Source: an uncultured Pelagibacteraceae bacterium (lineage in GTDB: Bacteria; Pseudomonadota; Alphaproteobacteria; Pelagibacterales; Pelagibacteraceae). From it: a stretch of DNA of 64,000 nt. Where the stretch lies: NCBI GenBank assembly GCA_902544985.1, contig CACCFV010000003.1, forward strand, positions 40,078-104,077, given 5' to 3'. A program made the translations under genes and the position numbers. A model generated the notes under the pieces. The model did not search any database and was not told the origin of the DNA. It saw only the letters and a program-made list of their open reading frames with translations. Below are positions 32,919-44,805 of the stretch, piece by piece. Positions within the stretch are counted from its first letter, which is position 1, and each line of letters opens with the position of its first letter.

Positions 32919-33875
32919 TTATTCAATAATACGTATTGGTTTACCATTTACACAGGCTTCAAGAGACTCGATCATTTGACTATAAAAAATTTGATAATTT
33001 TCAGCAGTCACATAGCCAATATGAGGAGTGAGTAATGCGTTAGGTAAAAATCTTAATTTGTTATTCTCTGGTAATGGCTCTTTTTCAAAAACATCCAGAC
33101 CTGCCCCAGCAATTTCATTTGTTGATAATGCAATTATTAAATCATCTTCATTAACAATAGGACCTCTAGAGGTATTAATTAGATAGGATGTTTTTTTCAT
33201 TTTATCGAATTCTTTCAATGTAATACAATTTTTATACCTTTCACCTCCTTGAACATGAATTGATAAAAAATCTGAATTTTTAATTAAATCTTCTTTAGTA
33301 CAAGGAAGAACATTTAATTCTTTACAGGTGTTTAAGTTTAGATTTTCACTCCACGCCATTACTTGCATACCAAATGCTTGCCCGATTTTTGCAACTTGCG
33401 ATCCTACTCTACCTAATCCAATTAATCCTAGTATCTTTCCTTTAAGCTCAACTCCTATAGTAGTCTGCCAATAACCTTGATACATATTGTCAATTTCTTC
33501 TTTTAAATTTCTTGCTAGCCCTAATATCAATGACCAAGTCAATTCTGGGGTAGGGTTAATGTTCATATCTGTACCACTCACAATAATTTTTCTTTTCTTT
33601 GCAGACTCCAGATCGATAGAACTATTTTTCAATCCAGTTGTAATAATAAATTTTAAATTCGTTAAATTATCTATTAAATTTTTTGTAATTGGCGTCCTCT
33701 CTCGCATTATTAGTAATGCTTCAAAATCAGATAATTGATTTATTGCATCTGCCTCATCACTAAACGGTTCACTAAAAATTTTAATTTCATATTTTCCAGA
33801 TAATTTTTCAATATCAACAAACTGTTGTGAAACATTTTGATAATCGTCTAAGACTGCAACTTTAAGCATTTTCAA
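32919..33875 (-). CDS. D-isomer-specific 2-hydroxyacid dehydrogenase
   Basis: A 318-residue NAD(P)-dependent dehydrogenase. KVAVLDDYQNVSQ opens the catalytic domain, KGILGLIGLGRVGSQVAKIGQAFGM-like text (GKILGLIGLGRVGSQVAK near 145-162) forms the Rossmann loop, and the Arg-Glu-His active site appears in LINTSRGPIVNEDDL, GLDVFEKEPLP and LTPHIGYVT. It interconverts a 2-oxo acid and a D-2-hydroxy acid; the substrate is undetermined. Start may be Met1 or Met3. It overlaps the EamA gene upstream by 14 bases. Confidence 0.85.
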   Translation of the reverse strand: MKMLKVAVLDDYQNVSQQFVDIEKLSGKYEIKIFSEPFSDEADAINQLSDFEALLIMRERTPITKNLIDNLTNLKFIITTGLKNSSIDLESAKKRKIIVSGTDMNINPTPELTWSLILGLARNLKEEIDNMYQGYWQTTIGVELKGKILGLIGLGRVGSQVAKIGQAFGMQVMAWSENLNLNTCKELNVLPCTKEDLIKNSDFLSIHVQGGERYKNCITLKEFDKMKKTSYLINTSRGPIVNEDDLIIALSTNEIAGAGLDVFEKEPLPENNKLRFLPNALLTPHIGYVTAENYQIFYSQMIESLEACVNGKPIRIIE

Positions 33876-34755
33876 TTTCCTTATTAGATAAAAATAAACC
33901 TAATATAATTAAAATGGCACCAATCAAATGAAAAAATTTGAATTGTTCATTATAAAAAAGTATTGCCATTATTGTGCTGAACAATGGAATTAAAGATAAA
34001 AAGATGCCTGCTCTATTTGCTCCAATAATAGATACAGCACCTGCCCAACAATAGTAAGATCCTATGCTTGGAAAAATAGCTAAAAATATTAATGTATAGA
34101 CCAAATTGATATCAAACTTAATTAATTCTCCATTTGAGTATTCGTATAAGAACTGTGGTAACACACTTATCAAACCAAATGTACAAATGACATGAACTAA
34201 TGTTAATAACGGAAGGGTAAATTTTTTTTTCTTTAAGAGAGTTGAATAAACTCCCCACGTGATAACACCTCCTATCATTATCAAATCGCCTTTATTGAAA
34301 TTTAGGGAAAACAAAATGTCTAACTTAAGTCTGGTGATAATCGCCAGAATACCAATCACTGAAATAATAAGGCCTAAAATTTGATATTTATTAGTTTGTT
34401 CAACTTTAAATAAAAAACAAAGTAAAATTATTATAGCTGGAATAGCCGTATTAAAAAGAGATGCGTTAATGACTTGGGTGTGAATTAAAGATAAGTAAGT
34501 AAAAGAATTAAATAAACCAACACTTGTAAAACCTAAAAAAAATAACAAAGGTAAATTATTTAAAATTGTATCTTTATATTTAATTATTTCTTTAAAAGTA
34601 AAAGGTAACAATATAATCCAAACAAGTAACCAACGATAAAACACTAAAGTTAGAGGAGGTATCTCAACCAAGAAAGCATACTTGCCAACCATAAAATTAC
34701 CAGCCCAGAATAAAGTTGCGCATACCAGCATGATATATGCTTTGGTATTTTGCAT
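33862..34755 (-). CDS. EamA/DMT-family permease
   Basis: A 297-residue, ten-segment DMT transporter: ATLFWAGNFMVGKYAFLVEIPPLTLVFYRW near 13-42 and a second-half start ITWGVYSTLLKKKKF are typical. The loop CFLFKVEQTNKYQ precedes helix 5. It sits 4 bases after the DadA-like gene's stop and overlaps the hydroxyacid dehydrogenase, so amino- or hydroxy-acid transport is possible by context. Substrate unknown. Confidence 0.85.
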   Translation of the reverse strand: MQNTKAYIMLVCATLFWAGNFMVGKYAFLVEIPPLTLVFYRWLLVWIILLPFTFKEIIKYKDTILNNLPLLFFLGFTSVGLFNSFTYLSLIHTQVINASLFNTAIPAIIILLCFLFKVEQTNKYQILGLIISVIGILAIITRLKLDILFSLNFNKGDLIMIGGVITWGVYSTLLKKKKFTLPLLTLVHVICTFGLISVLPQFLYEYSNGELIKFDINLVYTLIFLAIFPSIGSYYCWAGAVSIIGANRAGIFLSLIPLFSTIMAILFYNEQFKFFHLIGAILIILGLFLSNKEIENA

Positions 34756-34759
34756 TTTA

Positions 34760-36001
34760 CTAATTAAATCTTGTTGAGCTATAAGGGGCTAAATTTAAAT
34801 TTGTGTTTTCTTTAGCTATCATTCCAGAGACAATCTTTCCAGATATTGGCCCTAATGTCCATCCTAAATGATGGTGACCAAAACAATAAAATACATTTTT
34901 ATGATTTTTTGAAGGACCCATAACTGGCAAAAAATCTGGTAATGTTGGTCTAAATCCTAACCACTCATCTTCATGATCAGGCAAATCTCCTAACATATAT
35001 TTTGCATTGTTAATCAAATTTTTAATACGCGATTTTGAAAGAGGATTTTTTAATCCTCCAAACTCTACTGTACCCACAACTCTTAATCCTTGTTCCATGG
35101 GAGTAATTCCAAACCCTCGATTTGAGAAAATAACTGGTCTTTGTAAAAGATGATCACAATCTTTAAAATGAACATGGTAACCACGTTCGGTATCTAAAGG
35201 TATTTTTTCATCTAAATTATCAGTTAATTTTTTTGAGAAGGCTCCACAGGCTATTACGACTTTATCAAATGAATACTTTCCTGACTCACTCCTTAATATT
35301 GGTTGTTCGTCCTGAAAATCTATACTTTTAACATCCAATTTTTTAAACTCCCCACCTTTTTTGAGAAACAAATCAAAAAATTTTAATAAAATTTTCCTTG
35401 GGTTCCTTGCATGTCTTGCGTAGGGATAATAAACACCTGCATGATAAAAAGGTTTTATATTAGGTTCAAGATCATGAATTTCTTTTTTATTTACTAGCTG
35501 TTGCTGGACTCCTAATTCCTTCCTAACATTAATCTCTAATTCTCTACTTTTTAAATCTTTATCATTCCAAATATATAAAATTCCTTTGTTTTCAACTAAA
35601 CCTTCAATATCAACTTCATCAAATAATTCATCATAAGCAGGTAGTGCTAAATCTAAAATTTGATGCATATTTTTTGCCGTATGCATCATTTTATTTTTTG
35701 AGGTATTAAATATGAATTTCATAAACCAAGGGATCATTTTTGGAACGTAATTCCATTTTAGCGCAAGAGGTCCTGTTGAACTTAATAGCATAGCAGGAAC
35801 ATCTAATAAAATATCAGTCCTGTTTAAAGACAATGAAGCATAAGGAGAAAAATGGCCAGCATTTCCATAGGATGCTGCTGGACTACCAGGATTATCTCTA
35901 TCGAAAATGGTAACTTCAAAACCTTTTTTTTGTAAAAATAAAGCGTTGGAAATCCCTTGAATACCTGCACCAACTATACCTACTTTAAGCTTATTATTCA
36001 T
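34760..36001 (-). CDS. D-amino-acid dehydrogenase-like FAD oxidoreductase
   Basis: A 413-residue flavoprotein. VGIVGAGIQGISNALFLQKKG near 7-27 is the FAD loop, followed by IFDRDNPGSPAASYGNAGHFSP, whose GNAG matches DadA. The C-terminal block FRPTLPDFLPVMGPSKNHKNVFYCFGHHHLGWTLGPISGKIV (about 354-395) is also DadA-like. DadA oxidises D-amino acids to 2-oxo acids, passing electrons to quinones. Downstream genes (permease and 2-hydroxyacid dehydrogenase) could take up a D-amino acid and reduce the resulting oxo acid. That pathway is inferred. Confidence 0.8.
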   Translation of the reverse strand: MNNKLKVGIVGAGIQGISNALFLQKKGFEVTIFDRDNPGSPAASYGNAGHFSPYASLSLNRTDILLDVPAMLLSSTGPLALKWNYVPKMIPWFMKFIFNTSKNKMMHTAKNMHQILDLALPAYDELFDEVDIEGLVENKGILYIWNDKDLKSRELEINVRKELGVQQQLVNKKEIHDLEPNIKPFYHAGVYYPYARHARNPRKILLKFFDLFLKKGGEFKKLDVKSIDFQDEQPILRSESGKYSFDKVVIACGAFSKKLTDNLDEKIPLDTERGYHVHFKDCDHLLQRPVIFSNRGFGITPMEQGLRVVGTVEFGGLKNPLSKSRIKNLINNAKYMLGDLPDHEDEWLGFRPTLPDFLPVMGPSKNHKNVFYCFGHHHLGWTLGPISGKIVSGMIAKENTNLNLAPYSSTRFN

Positions 36002-36051
36002 AAAGTAATTATATATTGAAATTCTATTAAAGATTAAGCGACAAATTATAC

Positions 36052-37176
36052 TTATGCAATAGATTGTTGACTATGAGTTTTAGCACTCATGACGATTCCA
36101 AATCCTATCATGGTAGCTAACATTGATGAGCCACCATAAGACATTATTGGTAAAGGTGAACCCACAATTGGAAGCAAACCTAGAACCATACTCATGTTTA
36201 TTACAATATAAATAAAAATTGATGTTCCAAAACTGTAACAAAATAATTTTGCAAAGTAACTTCTTGAAAGTGCACCAATCCTGATAACTCGGTAAATTAT
36301 AATACTATAAATTAAAAGTAGTAAAACTGATCCTATAAAACCAAATTCTTCTGAATACAGTGTGAATATAAAATCTGTGTGTTTCTCTGGAAGAAATTCT
36401 AGATAACTTTGTGTTCCTTTCAGAAAACCTTTGCCGGTAATACCTCCTGATCCAACAGCAATTTTTGATTGGATAATCTGATAACCAGCCCCTAAAGGGT
36501 CTCTATCTGGATTTAGAAAAGTTAAAACCCTAAGTTTTTGATAAGGTTTTAAAAAAGAAATGATAATTGGCAAAGAAATTATTGATAGTAAACAAGAGTA
36601 AAAAAAATATTTATGATTTAATCCAGCAAACCATAGTACAACAATACCACTGATCGCAATAAGTAATGAGGTACCTAAATCTGGTTGTATAATAACTAAA
36701 CTCATTGGAACAAAAATAATAATTAATGAAAAGCAAATAGCATAAAAAGAATTCACATGTTGTGTCTTCATTCTATGAAAATATTTTGCTAGACATAAAA
36801 TGATAAAAATTTTCATCAATTCAGATGGCTGAAGATTCAAAAAATATAGATCAATCCATCTTTTGGATCCTGATGCAGTAATACCAAAATTCACGGTCCA
36901 AATTAACATTCCTAAAATAATTGCATAAGATAAGTAACCAAGAGAAAACCAAAATTTAATGTTTATAAATGAAATCACAATCATCATTGAGAAGAAAACA
37001 ATAAATTTAATGAAGTGACTTCTTGTATGAAATAATATTTCACCACCATCAGTAGAGTACATTGTTGCAAGACTAATTAAACCAAGGATAAGAAGACACG
37101 ATAAAAGTATGTAATCTAAATTTCCAAATTTTTGAAAAAAACTATTTTTGTTGTTAAATCTTGTGTGTTGGTACAT
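36052..37176 (-). CDS. rodA: Rod-shape SEDS glycosyltransferase RodA
   Basis: A peptidoglycan polymerase of the elongasome. The 374-residue protein has about ten membrane segments. SEDS motifs are SGSKRWIDLYFLNLQPSELMKI near 102-123, VIIQPDLGTSLLI, and SGGITGKGFLKGTQSYLEFLPEKHTDFIFTLYSEEFG near 242-278; the C-terminal PLPIMSYGGSSML is typical. RodA rather than FtsW is indicated by position next to mrdA (PBP2). It overlaps the mrdA stop by one base and ends the leuA-mreBCD-mrdA-rodA run. Confidence 0.95.
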   Translation of the reverse strand: MYQHTRFNNKNSFFQKFGNLDYILLSCLLILGLISLATMYSTDGGEILFHTRSHFIKFIVFFSMMIVISFINIKFWFSLGYLSYAIILGMLIWTVNFGITASGSKRWIDLYFLNLQPSELMKIFIILCLAKYFHRMKTQHVNSFYAICFSLIIIFVPMSLVIIQPDLGTSLLIAISGIVVLWFAGLNHKYFFYSCLLSIISLPIIISFLKPYQKLRVLTFLNPDRDPLGAGYQIIQSKIAVGSGGITGKGFLKGTQSYLEFLPEKHTDFIFTLYSEEFGFIGSVLLLLIYSIIIYRVIRIGALSRSYFAKLFCYSFGTSIFIYIVINMSMVLGLLPIVGSPLPIMSYGGSSMLATMIGFGIVMSAKTHSQQSIA

Positions 37177-39050
37177 CAGATATCCAAATATTTTTTGTTG
37201 TCGTAATTTTTTCTAATTTCATGTCTATCAATTATCATTTTAAATAATTCTTTGGCTAAAGGAGCTGCTACAGTTCCTCCAGAACCACCATGCTCTATAA
37301 TAATGCTTAATGCATATCTTGGGTTTTTGTATGGCCCAAAAGCTACATACAAAGCATGGTCTCTTTCCTCATAAGGAATTTGAAATGTTTTAAGATCTAA
37401 CTCACGATCTCTTTCTGTTATTTTCTTAACCTGTGATGTTCCAGTTTTTCCGGCAAATTGGTATTTAGGATCATCGAATCGAGATCTGTAAGAAGTTCCT
37501 CTTACTTCATTTGTTGAACTAAACATAGCATCTTGAATAATTTTGATATTTCTGGACTTTTTATATAATGGCGTAAACTTATCTGCATACTGATTATCAT
37601 CATCTGCAACTATTTTAGGATAAACTTTGTATCCACCGTTAGCTATTTGGGCAGTCATCAGGCATAGTTGTATAGGTGTTGTTTGAATAAATCCCTGACC
37701 AATACCAGTAATTATTGTTTCACCAAGCACCCAATTTCGTCCTAATGCATTTTTTTTCCATTCTGTATTAGGAACTAAACCGTTTTTTTCATTATCGAAT
37801 GTATCTTTAAAAACTTTCTGCCCTAATCCAAATTTTTTTGCAGTAACACTTAATCTGTCTACACCTAATCGCCTTGCAACTTCATAAAAATATGTATCGC
37901 AAGATTGTTTCATCGCTTCTCTTAAATTTACAAATCCATGTCCTTCTTTCTTCCAGCAATGATAAGTTTGCCCATACAATTCTAATGGATTATTATGTCC
38001 TTTGCATTGAACTGTAAAATCTGGACTAATAATCTCATTCTCTAAAGCTGACAAGGCAACTATAGGTTTTATTGTAGATCCTGGTGAGTAATTTCCTGAT
38101 AATGATTTATTGACTAAAGGTTTCATTGGATTGTTTCTTATCAGTTGCCACTCATCTTGACTAATTCCAAAAACAAAAGAGTTGGGATCAAAGGACGGAG
38201 AAGAATGCATTGCAATTATTGCACCTGTATAAATATCCATTACGCATATCGATCCTGCTTTTTCTTTTAGTAACTCATTAGTTAATTCTTGAATTTTTGT
38301 ATCTATTGTAAGTTTGATTGTTTCTCCCTTATCTCCTTTTTGAAATGCTAATTGACTAATCCTTCTACCATAAGCATTAACCTCATATCGCTCTACGGAA
38401 TTTGATCCAATTAACTTTTTCTCAAAAGATTTTTCTAAGCCTGTTTTTCCAACTTTTAATCCAGGTGCAAATTTTTCTTTTATATTTTCATTTGTTAAAA
38501 GGTCATTTTCATTAGCCTGGCTAACATAACCCAAAATATGAGTAAAATTTTCTTTATATGGATAATCTCTTGATATTGAAATGACAGGTTTAACACCATT
38601 TAAATCGTAAAGATGATTATTTATTTTCGAAAATTTTTCCCAACTTAAATTATCTGCTACAATTAGTGTTTCCCAGGGCTTAATTTCATTCTTCTTTTTT
38701 AAAATCTTTTTAAATTGTTTTTCACTTAAATCTAATAATTCTTTAACTCGATAAATTACATATCTAAAATCCTCTACCTCTTCTGGTATAATGTGAAGTT
38801 GGTAGGCCTCAAAGTTCCCAGCAATAGTGTTTCCAAAATAGTCTTTAAACTCGCCCCTTATAGGAGGTAATTTCCATTCTCGAATTCTATTTTTATCAGA
38901 GAGTGTTAAATATTTTTTGTTCTCTTTGACTTGTAAGAAAAACAACCTACTTACTATTCCTCCTAAAATTATAATTTTAGCTGTTGCAAGGATAAACATC
39001 CTACGATTTAAAGAATTTAATTTTGTTGCGTTATCACTTATATTAATCAT
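37176..39050 (-). CDS. mrdA: Penicillin-binding protein 2 (transpeptidase)
   Basis: A 624-residue class B PBP that cross-links peptidoglycan during side-wall growth with RodA. It has one N-terminal membrane span (about 20-42), a dimerisation/pedestal region, and a transpeptidase domain with the catalytic Ser in SPGSTIKPI (near 323-331), SCD in MKQSCDTYFYE, and KTGTSQ (near 536-541). The start overlaps mreD by 8 bases and the stop overlaps rodA by one base. Confidence 0.96.
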   Translation of the reverse strand: MINISDNATKLNSLNRRMFILATAKIIILGGIVSRLFFLQVKENKKYLTLSDKNRIREWKLPPIRGEFKDYFGNTIAGNFEAYQLHIIPEEVEDFRYVIYRVKELLDLSEKQFKKILKKKNEIKPWETLIVADNLSWEKFSKINNHLYDLNGVKPVISISRDYPYKENFTHILGYVSQANENDLLTNENIKEKFAPGLKVGKTGLEKSFEKKLIGSNSVERYEVNAYGRRISQLAFQKGDKGETIKLTIDTKIQELTNELLKEKAGSICVMDIYTGAIIAMHSSPSFDPNSFVFGISQDEWQLIRNNPMKPLVNKSLSGNYSPGSTIKPIVALSALENEIISPDFTVQCKGHNNPLELYGQTYHCWKKEGHGFVNLREAMKQSCDTYFYEVARRLGVDRLSVTAKKFGLGQKVFKDTFDNEKNGLVPNTEWKKNALGRNWVLGETIITGIGQGFIQTTPIQLCLMTAQIANGGYKVYPKIVADDDNQYADKFTPLYKKSRNIKIIQDAMFSSTNEVRGTSYRSRFDDPKYQFAGKTGTSQVKKITERDRELDLKTFQIPYEERDHALYVAFGPYKNPRYALSIIIEHGGSGGTVAAPLAKELFKMIIDRHEIRKNYDNKKYLDI

Positions 39051-39549
39051 CTAAACTTTTTAAATACCTCTTAAAAAATATTGAAAATACGATATAAAAT
39101 AAAAATGTAAAAAAATTATTTACAATGAAAAGTGTAATATCCAGCTGGTAAGAAAAAAATAAAAATAAAACTGAAAAATTAATTGAATTTATTAAACTGA
39201 TTATAAACAAAAAATAGAACCAATCTTTTATTAAATTTGGACTAATTGTTATATTTCTGAGATAAGTAGCAAATATACAAATTAAAATATATGACAAAGA
39301 ACTTATCCCTAATGGCAAACCAACAACAGCATCATTAAATAGTCCGGCTAAAAAAACCAAAAAATAATCAAACTTTTGGTAAGCTTTTAGAGCAAAATAA
39401 AAAATTAATATAAATGGAAAATTAAATGAAAAGTAATCAATGTTAAGATAATTCAAATCAAATTCATTAAATACGGATATGAATAAAGCAAGAATTGGTA
39501 ACCAAGTATAAACCTTGTACAATAAATTTTTCTTTTGAAATCTAATCAC
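39043..39549 (-). CDS. mreD: Rod shape-determining membrane protein MreD
   Basis: A 168-residue, strongly hydrophobic protein with five to six membrane segments. GLFNDAVVGLPLGISSLSYI near 90-109 is the recognisable MreD motif. MreD bridges MreC and the PBP2-RodA complex. Sequence conservation in this family is low, so the assignment rests mostly on the motif and its place between mreC and mrdA, overlapping each by 8 bases. Confidence 0.9.
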   Translation of the reverse strand: MIRFQKKNLLYKVYTWLPILALFISVFNEFDLNYLNIDYFSFNFPFILIFYFALKAYQKFDYFLVFLAGLFNDAVVGLPLGISSLSYILICIFATYLRNITISPNLIKDWFYFLFIISLINSINFSVLFLFFSYQLDITLFIVNNFFTFLFYIVFSIFFKRYLKSLDD

Positions 39550-40762
39550 TTATCTTCCCTTTTCTCATAATGCATTCTTTATATTCTGGGGTACCTACTT
39601 TAAAACCAGTGCTAAAGAGTTTTTTCGATTGACACTTAGAGCTATAGATTAAATTTAATCTTAAAAATTCTAACTCTTCTTGGTCTAAATTATGTTGTTG
39701 AATAACATTTTTTTGAAAATCATTTTCTGCTTTTAATATCTCAATTTGTTTGTTTAATTCGTTAGTAAGAGTATTTAACTCCTTGTTTTCCTCTAAAAAT
39801 TTAGTGTTACTATCCTCTAAAATTTGCAATTCATCACTTATTAGGTCTAATTTTATTTGTTCGGTATTAGAAGTGACCCCTGTTTGATCATTTACTTTAG
39901 TTTCAACAGATGTGGGAACAAGCTCGTCAATCTCCGCAAAAACATATTTTAATTGAGTAAAATCACTGTAAAAGTTAATTAATATTTTTTCATTTTCATC
40001 TTTTAAATCAACTGTACCTACAGGAATTCCACTTTTAAAAATTGAACCAGTTCCTGATGTATATGCAATTCCTTTATTTTCAATTTTATTTATTAAATCA
40101 TTTTTGATATATCTAATTTCACCTTTCTTGTCTCCATTACCAACAACAATTGCTTGAACATTCCCAGGTGTGATAGAAACAGGTATATTAGAATTTAAAT
40201 CGGTTAATAACAATACTCTTGAGCTTGTATAATTTACTTCTATGACCCGTCCTACAAGATAGCTTCGATCATAAATATTTGTTCCTATCTTTATTTTTTC
40301 CTTGCTTCCTTTATTAATTATAATTGATCTTAAGAAAGGACTTTCATGGTCAACAATTACTTTAGCTAAAATCTTATTTGAAGTAGTGGTGTAACCGTCA
40401 ATAAGACTTTTAAGTTCATCATTTTCGCTCTTAATAATTTGGGTTGAAATATTTTCAGATTTTAATTGATCTAACTCTTCTTTAGTTATTTTGTATTCTT
40501 TATAAAAATTAGTGTATTCAGTAAAATTTAAATAAGAAGATTTAATAAAATTTTCTGGAATTGAAACTATGAAGGAAGAACGATAAACAATTTCTTTTAT
40601 GATTGACTTAGTTACACTTATTGCCTTAAAATTCAGATTAGATAAAACAATTATAACAATTGAAAAAAAAACTAAAGTTAATAAAGAAAATTTTTGTTTT
40701 GTACTTTTATTTAAAAAAGCAGATCTAATTGCTATTATAAAATCATCTCTGCTTTCGGCCAT
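39542..40762 (-). CDS. mreC: Rod shape-determining protein MreC, extended C-terminus
   Basis: MreC is a periplasmic scaffold anchored by one helix (about residues 25-47). The 406-residue protein has a coiled coil near 90-115, then the two beta-barrel domains: VIVDHESPFLRSIIINKGSKEKIKIGTNIYDRSYLVGRVIEV region near 140-180, TDLNSNIPV, and GTGSIFKSGIPVGTV. After about residue 280 comes a second predicted coiled coil (DLISDELQILEDSNTKFLEE and on), giving it roughly 100 more residues than many MreCs. It lies 5 bases past mreB. Confidence 0.92.
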   Translation of the reverse strand: MAESRDDFIIAIRSAFLNKSTKQKFSLLTLVFFSIVIIVLSNLNFKAISVTKSIIKEIVYRSSFIVSIPENFIKSSYLNFTEYTNFYKEYKITKEELDQLKSENISTQIIKSENDELKSLIDGYTTTSNKILAKVIVDHESPFLRSIIINKGSKEKIKIGTNIYDRSYLVGRVIEVNYTSSRVLLLTDLNSNIPVSITPGNVQAIVVGNGDKKGEIRYIKNDLINKIENKGIAYTSGTGSIFKSGIPVGTVDLKDENEKILINFYSDFTQLKYVFAEIDELVPTSVETKVNDQTGVTSNTEQIKLDLISDELQILEDSNTKFLEENKELNTLTNELNKQIEILKAENDFQKNVIQQHNLDQEELEFLRLNLIYSSKCQSKKLFSTGFKVGTPEYKECIMRKGKISD

Positions 40763-40767
40763 CTTTC

Positions 40768-43379
<2,612 letters not shown>

Positions 43380-43452
43380 AAATTTCAGTAGCGAATATAC
43401 AACCTATCGTTTAGATTGCAAAATAAAAGTGAATTTTTTTTATGGATTATCT

Positions 43453-44802
43453 TTACTTTTTAATCGTACAATTTTTGTTTTCTAAAGAGACTAAAATACT
43501 ATCAATTAGTTTTTTCTCCTCAACCACTCTACCCCATCCTATTCGATAATTTTGTTCTTCAAAGATATTATTGAATTCCCAAATTACCTGTTCCTCTTTT
43601 GTCAAATATATCACTCTACCATAATCAGTTTCTTCAACTAATAAAGATCCATCATTTAATCTATCTGATAATCCTGCTGTAGGAGTATTAATATTTAATT
43701 CTTTAAATGCATTTTCATACTTATTATAAAAATCTTTAGTTTCGAAGTTGTAAATTAGTAATTCGTTATTTTTTATATTGGACTCGCCTGAAGAATTTGA
43801 AAAATTATTATTATTAAAAATGGATATTTCTTTTTCTGAAAAAAAATCTACATCATGTTGATGTCCCATCGGACCGTGTATCACATTTATAATTTTATTA
43901 TTTTTAGGTCTATAGTGAATTATCACAGATCTATGTCTTAAGCTAAAAAATAAGTCATCTTTTTTCCAAAATTTTGTATCGTTTTTTGCAATTTCTATAT
44001 CATTAAGGTGTGTAGGGTCATTGAACAATTTCCTATCGATTCCAAAGATCAATCCTTGTAAGTTATTTTCTTGAAAAATTGAAATTAATGATTTGTTAAA
44101 TAACATCTTACCTTCGGGGGAAAATTTTGTTATCCCGTCCTCGATAAAATCCTTGTCATCTTTTAATATTTTTTTATCAATTGTCTTGTCATATAAAAAT
44201 GATGGAGTCCAAATATTTCCTTCATTATCCAAGCTATTTGAGTGATGAACAATAATTTCATTATTAACCCAATCAAATTTATCACATAGATTTAATCTAA
44301 ATAGTACCCCTCCTCCTTTAGCAATTATACTTCCATCATACAAAATTAAAGGGTGATCTATTTGAAACCTTTTGCCAAAAAGATTTTCTTTTTCAAAATT
44401 TAATCTATTTTCGTCTTTTAAATTCTCAAAAATAATATTTTGGTCGACATAATAAGTATGAAGTAAATCAAAATTTTTTATTTTTCTTAATTCAACAATA
44501 CTTTTTTTTATTGAAGCATCATATCGGGAAATTAGATATAGAGCATCATTGCTGTATTCATTTAAAATTTTATTAATTTTTTTTTTTGAATTAGAGTTTG
44601 AAGAAGTTCTTTGAGGATCAATATTTTCAGGATTTAATAACCAAGATATTCTAGCAGGTAATCTAGAAATTTCTAATGCAGTTAATGAAATTAATCCTAA
44701 TTTTCTTTTTCCTTCTAATTCCTGTCTTACTAACACCCCAAAAGAAAATGTAATAACCAAAATAAGTAATAACACTAACCACAATTCTATTTTTTTGAAC
44801 AT
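43453..44802 (-). CDS. Membrane-anchored arylsulfotransferase-like beta-propeller protein
   Basis: A 449-residue protein with an N-terminal membrane helix (about 8-27) and a large extracytoplasmic domain. Motifs HHSNSLDNEGNIWTPS near 184-199, LRHRSVIIHYRPKNNKIINVIHGPMGHQHDVDFF near 292-316 and DGSLLVEETDYGRVIYLT recall the arylsulfotransferase (ASST, Arylsulfotran_2) family, in which paired His residues act in sulfuryl transfer. Many members of this branch are untested, so enzyme activity is not assured. It lies 3 bases downstream of a PAPS-type sulfotransferase gene, so the pair may sulfate or transfer groups on surface glycans or lipids. Confidence 0.65.
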   Translation of the reverse strand: MFKKIELWLVLLLILVITFSFGVLVRQELEGKRKLGLISLTALEISRLPARISWLLNPENIDPQRTSSNSNSKKKINKILNEYSNDALYLISRYDASIKKSIVELRKIKNFDLLHTYYVDQNIIFENLKDENRLNFEKENLFGKRFQIDHPLILYDGSIIAKGGGVLFRLNLCDKFDWVNNEIIVHHSNSLDNEGNIWTPSFLYDKTIDKKILKDDKDFIEDGITKFSPEGKMLFNKSLISIFQENNLQGLIFGIDRKLFNDPTHLNDIEIAKNDTKFWKKDDLFFSLRHRSVIIHYRPKNNKIINVIHGPMGHQHDVDFFSEKEISIFNNNNFSNSSGESNIKNNELLIYNFETKDFYNKYENAFKELNINTPTAGLSDRLNDGSLLVEETDYGRVIYLTKEEQVIWEFNNIFEEQNYRIGWGRVVEEKKLIDSILVSLENKNCTIKK

Positions 44803-44805
44803 TTT

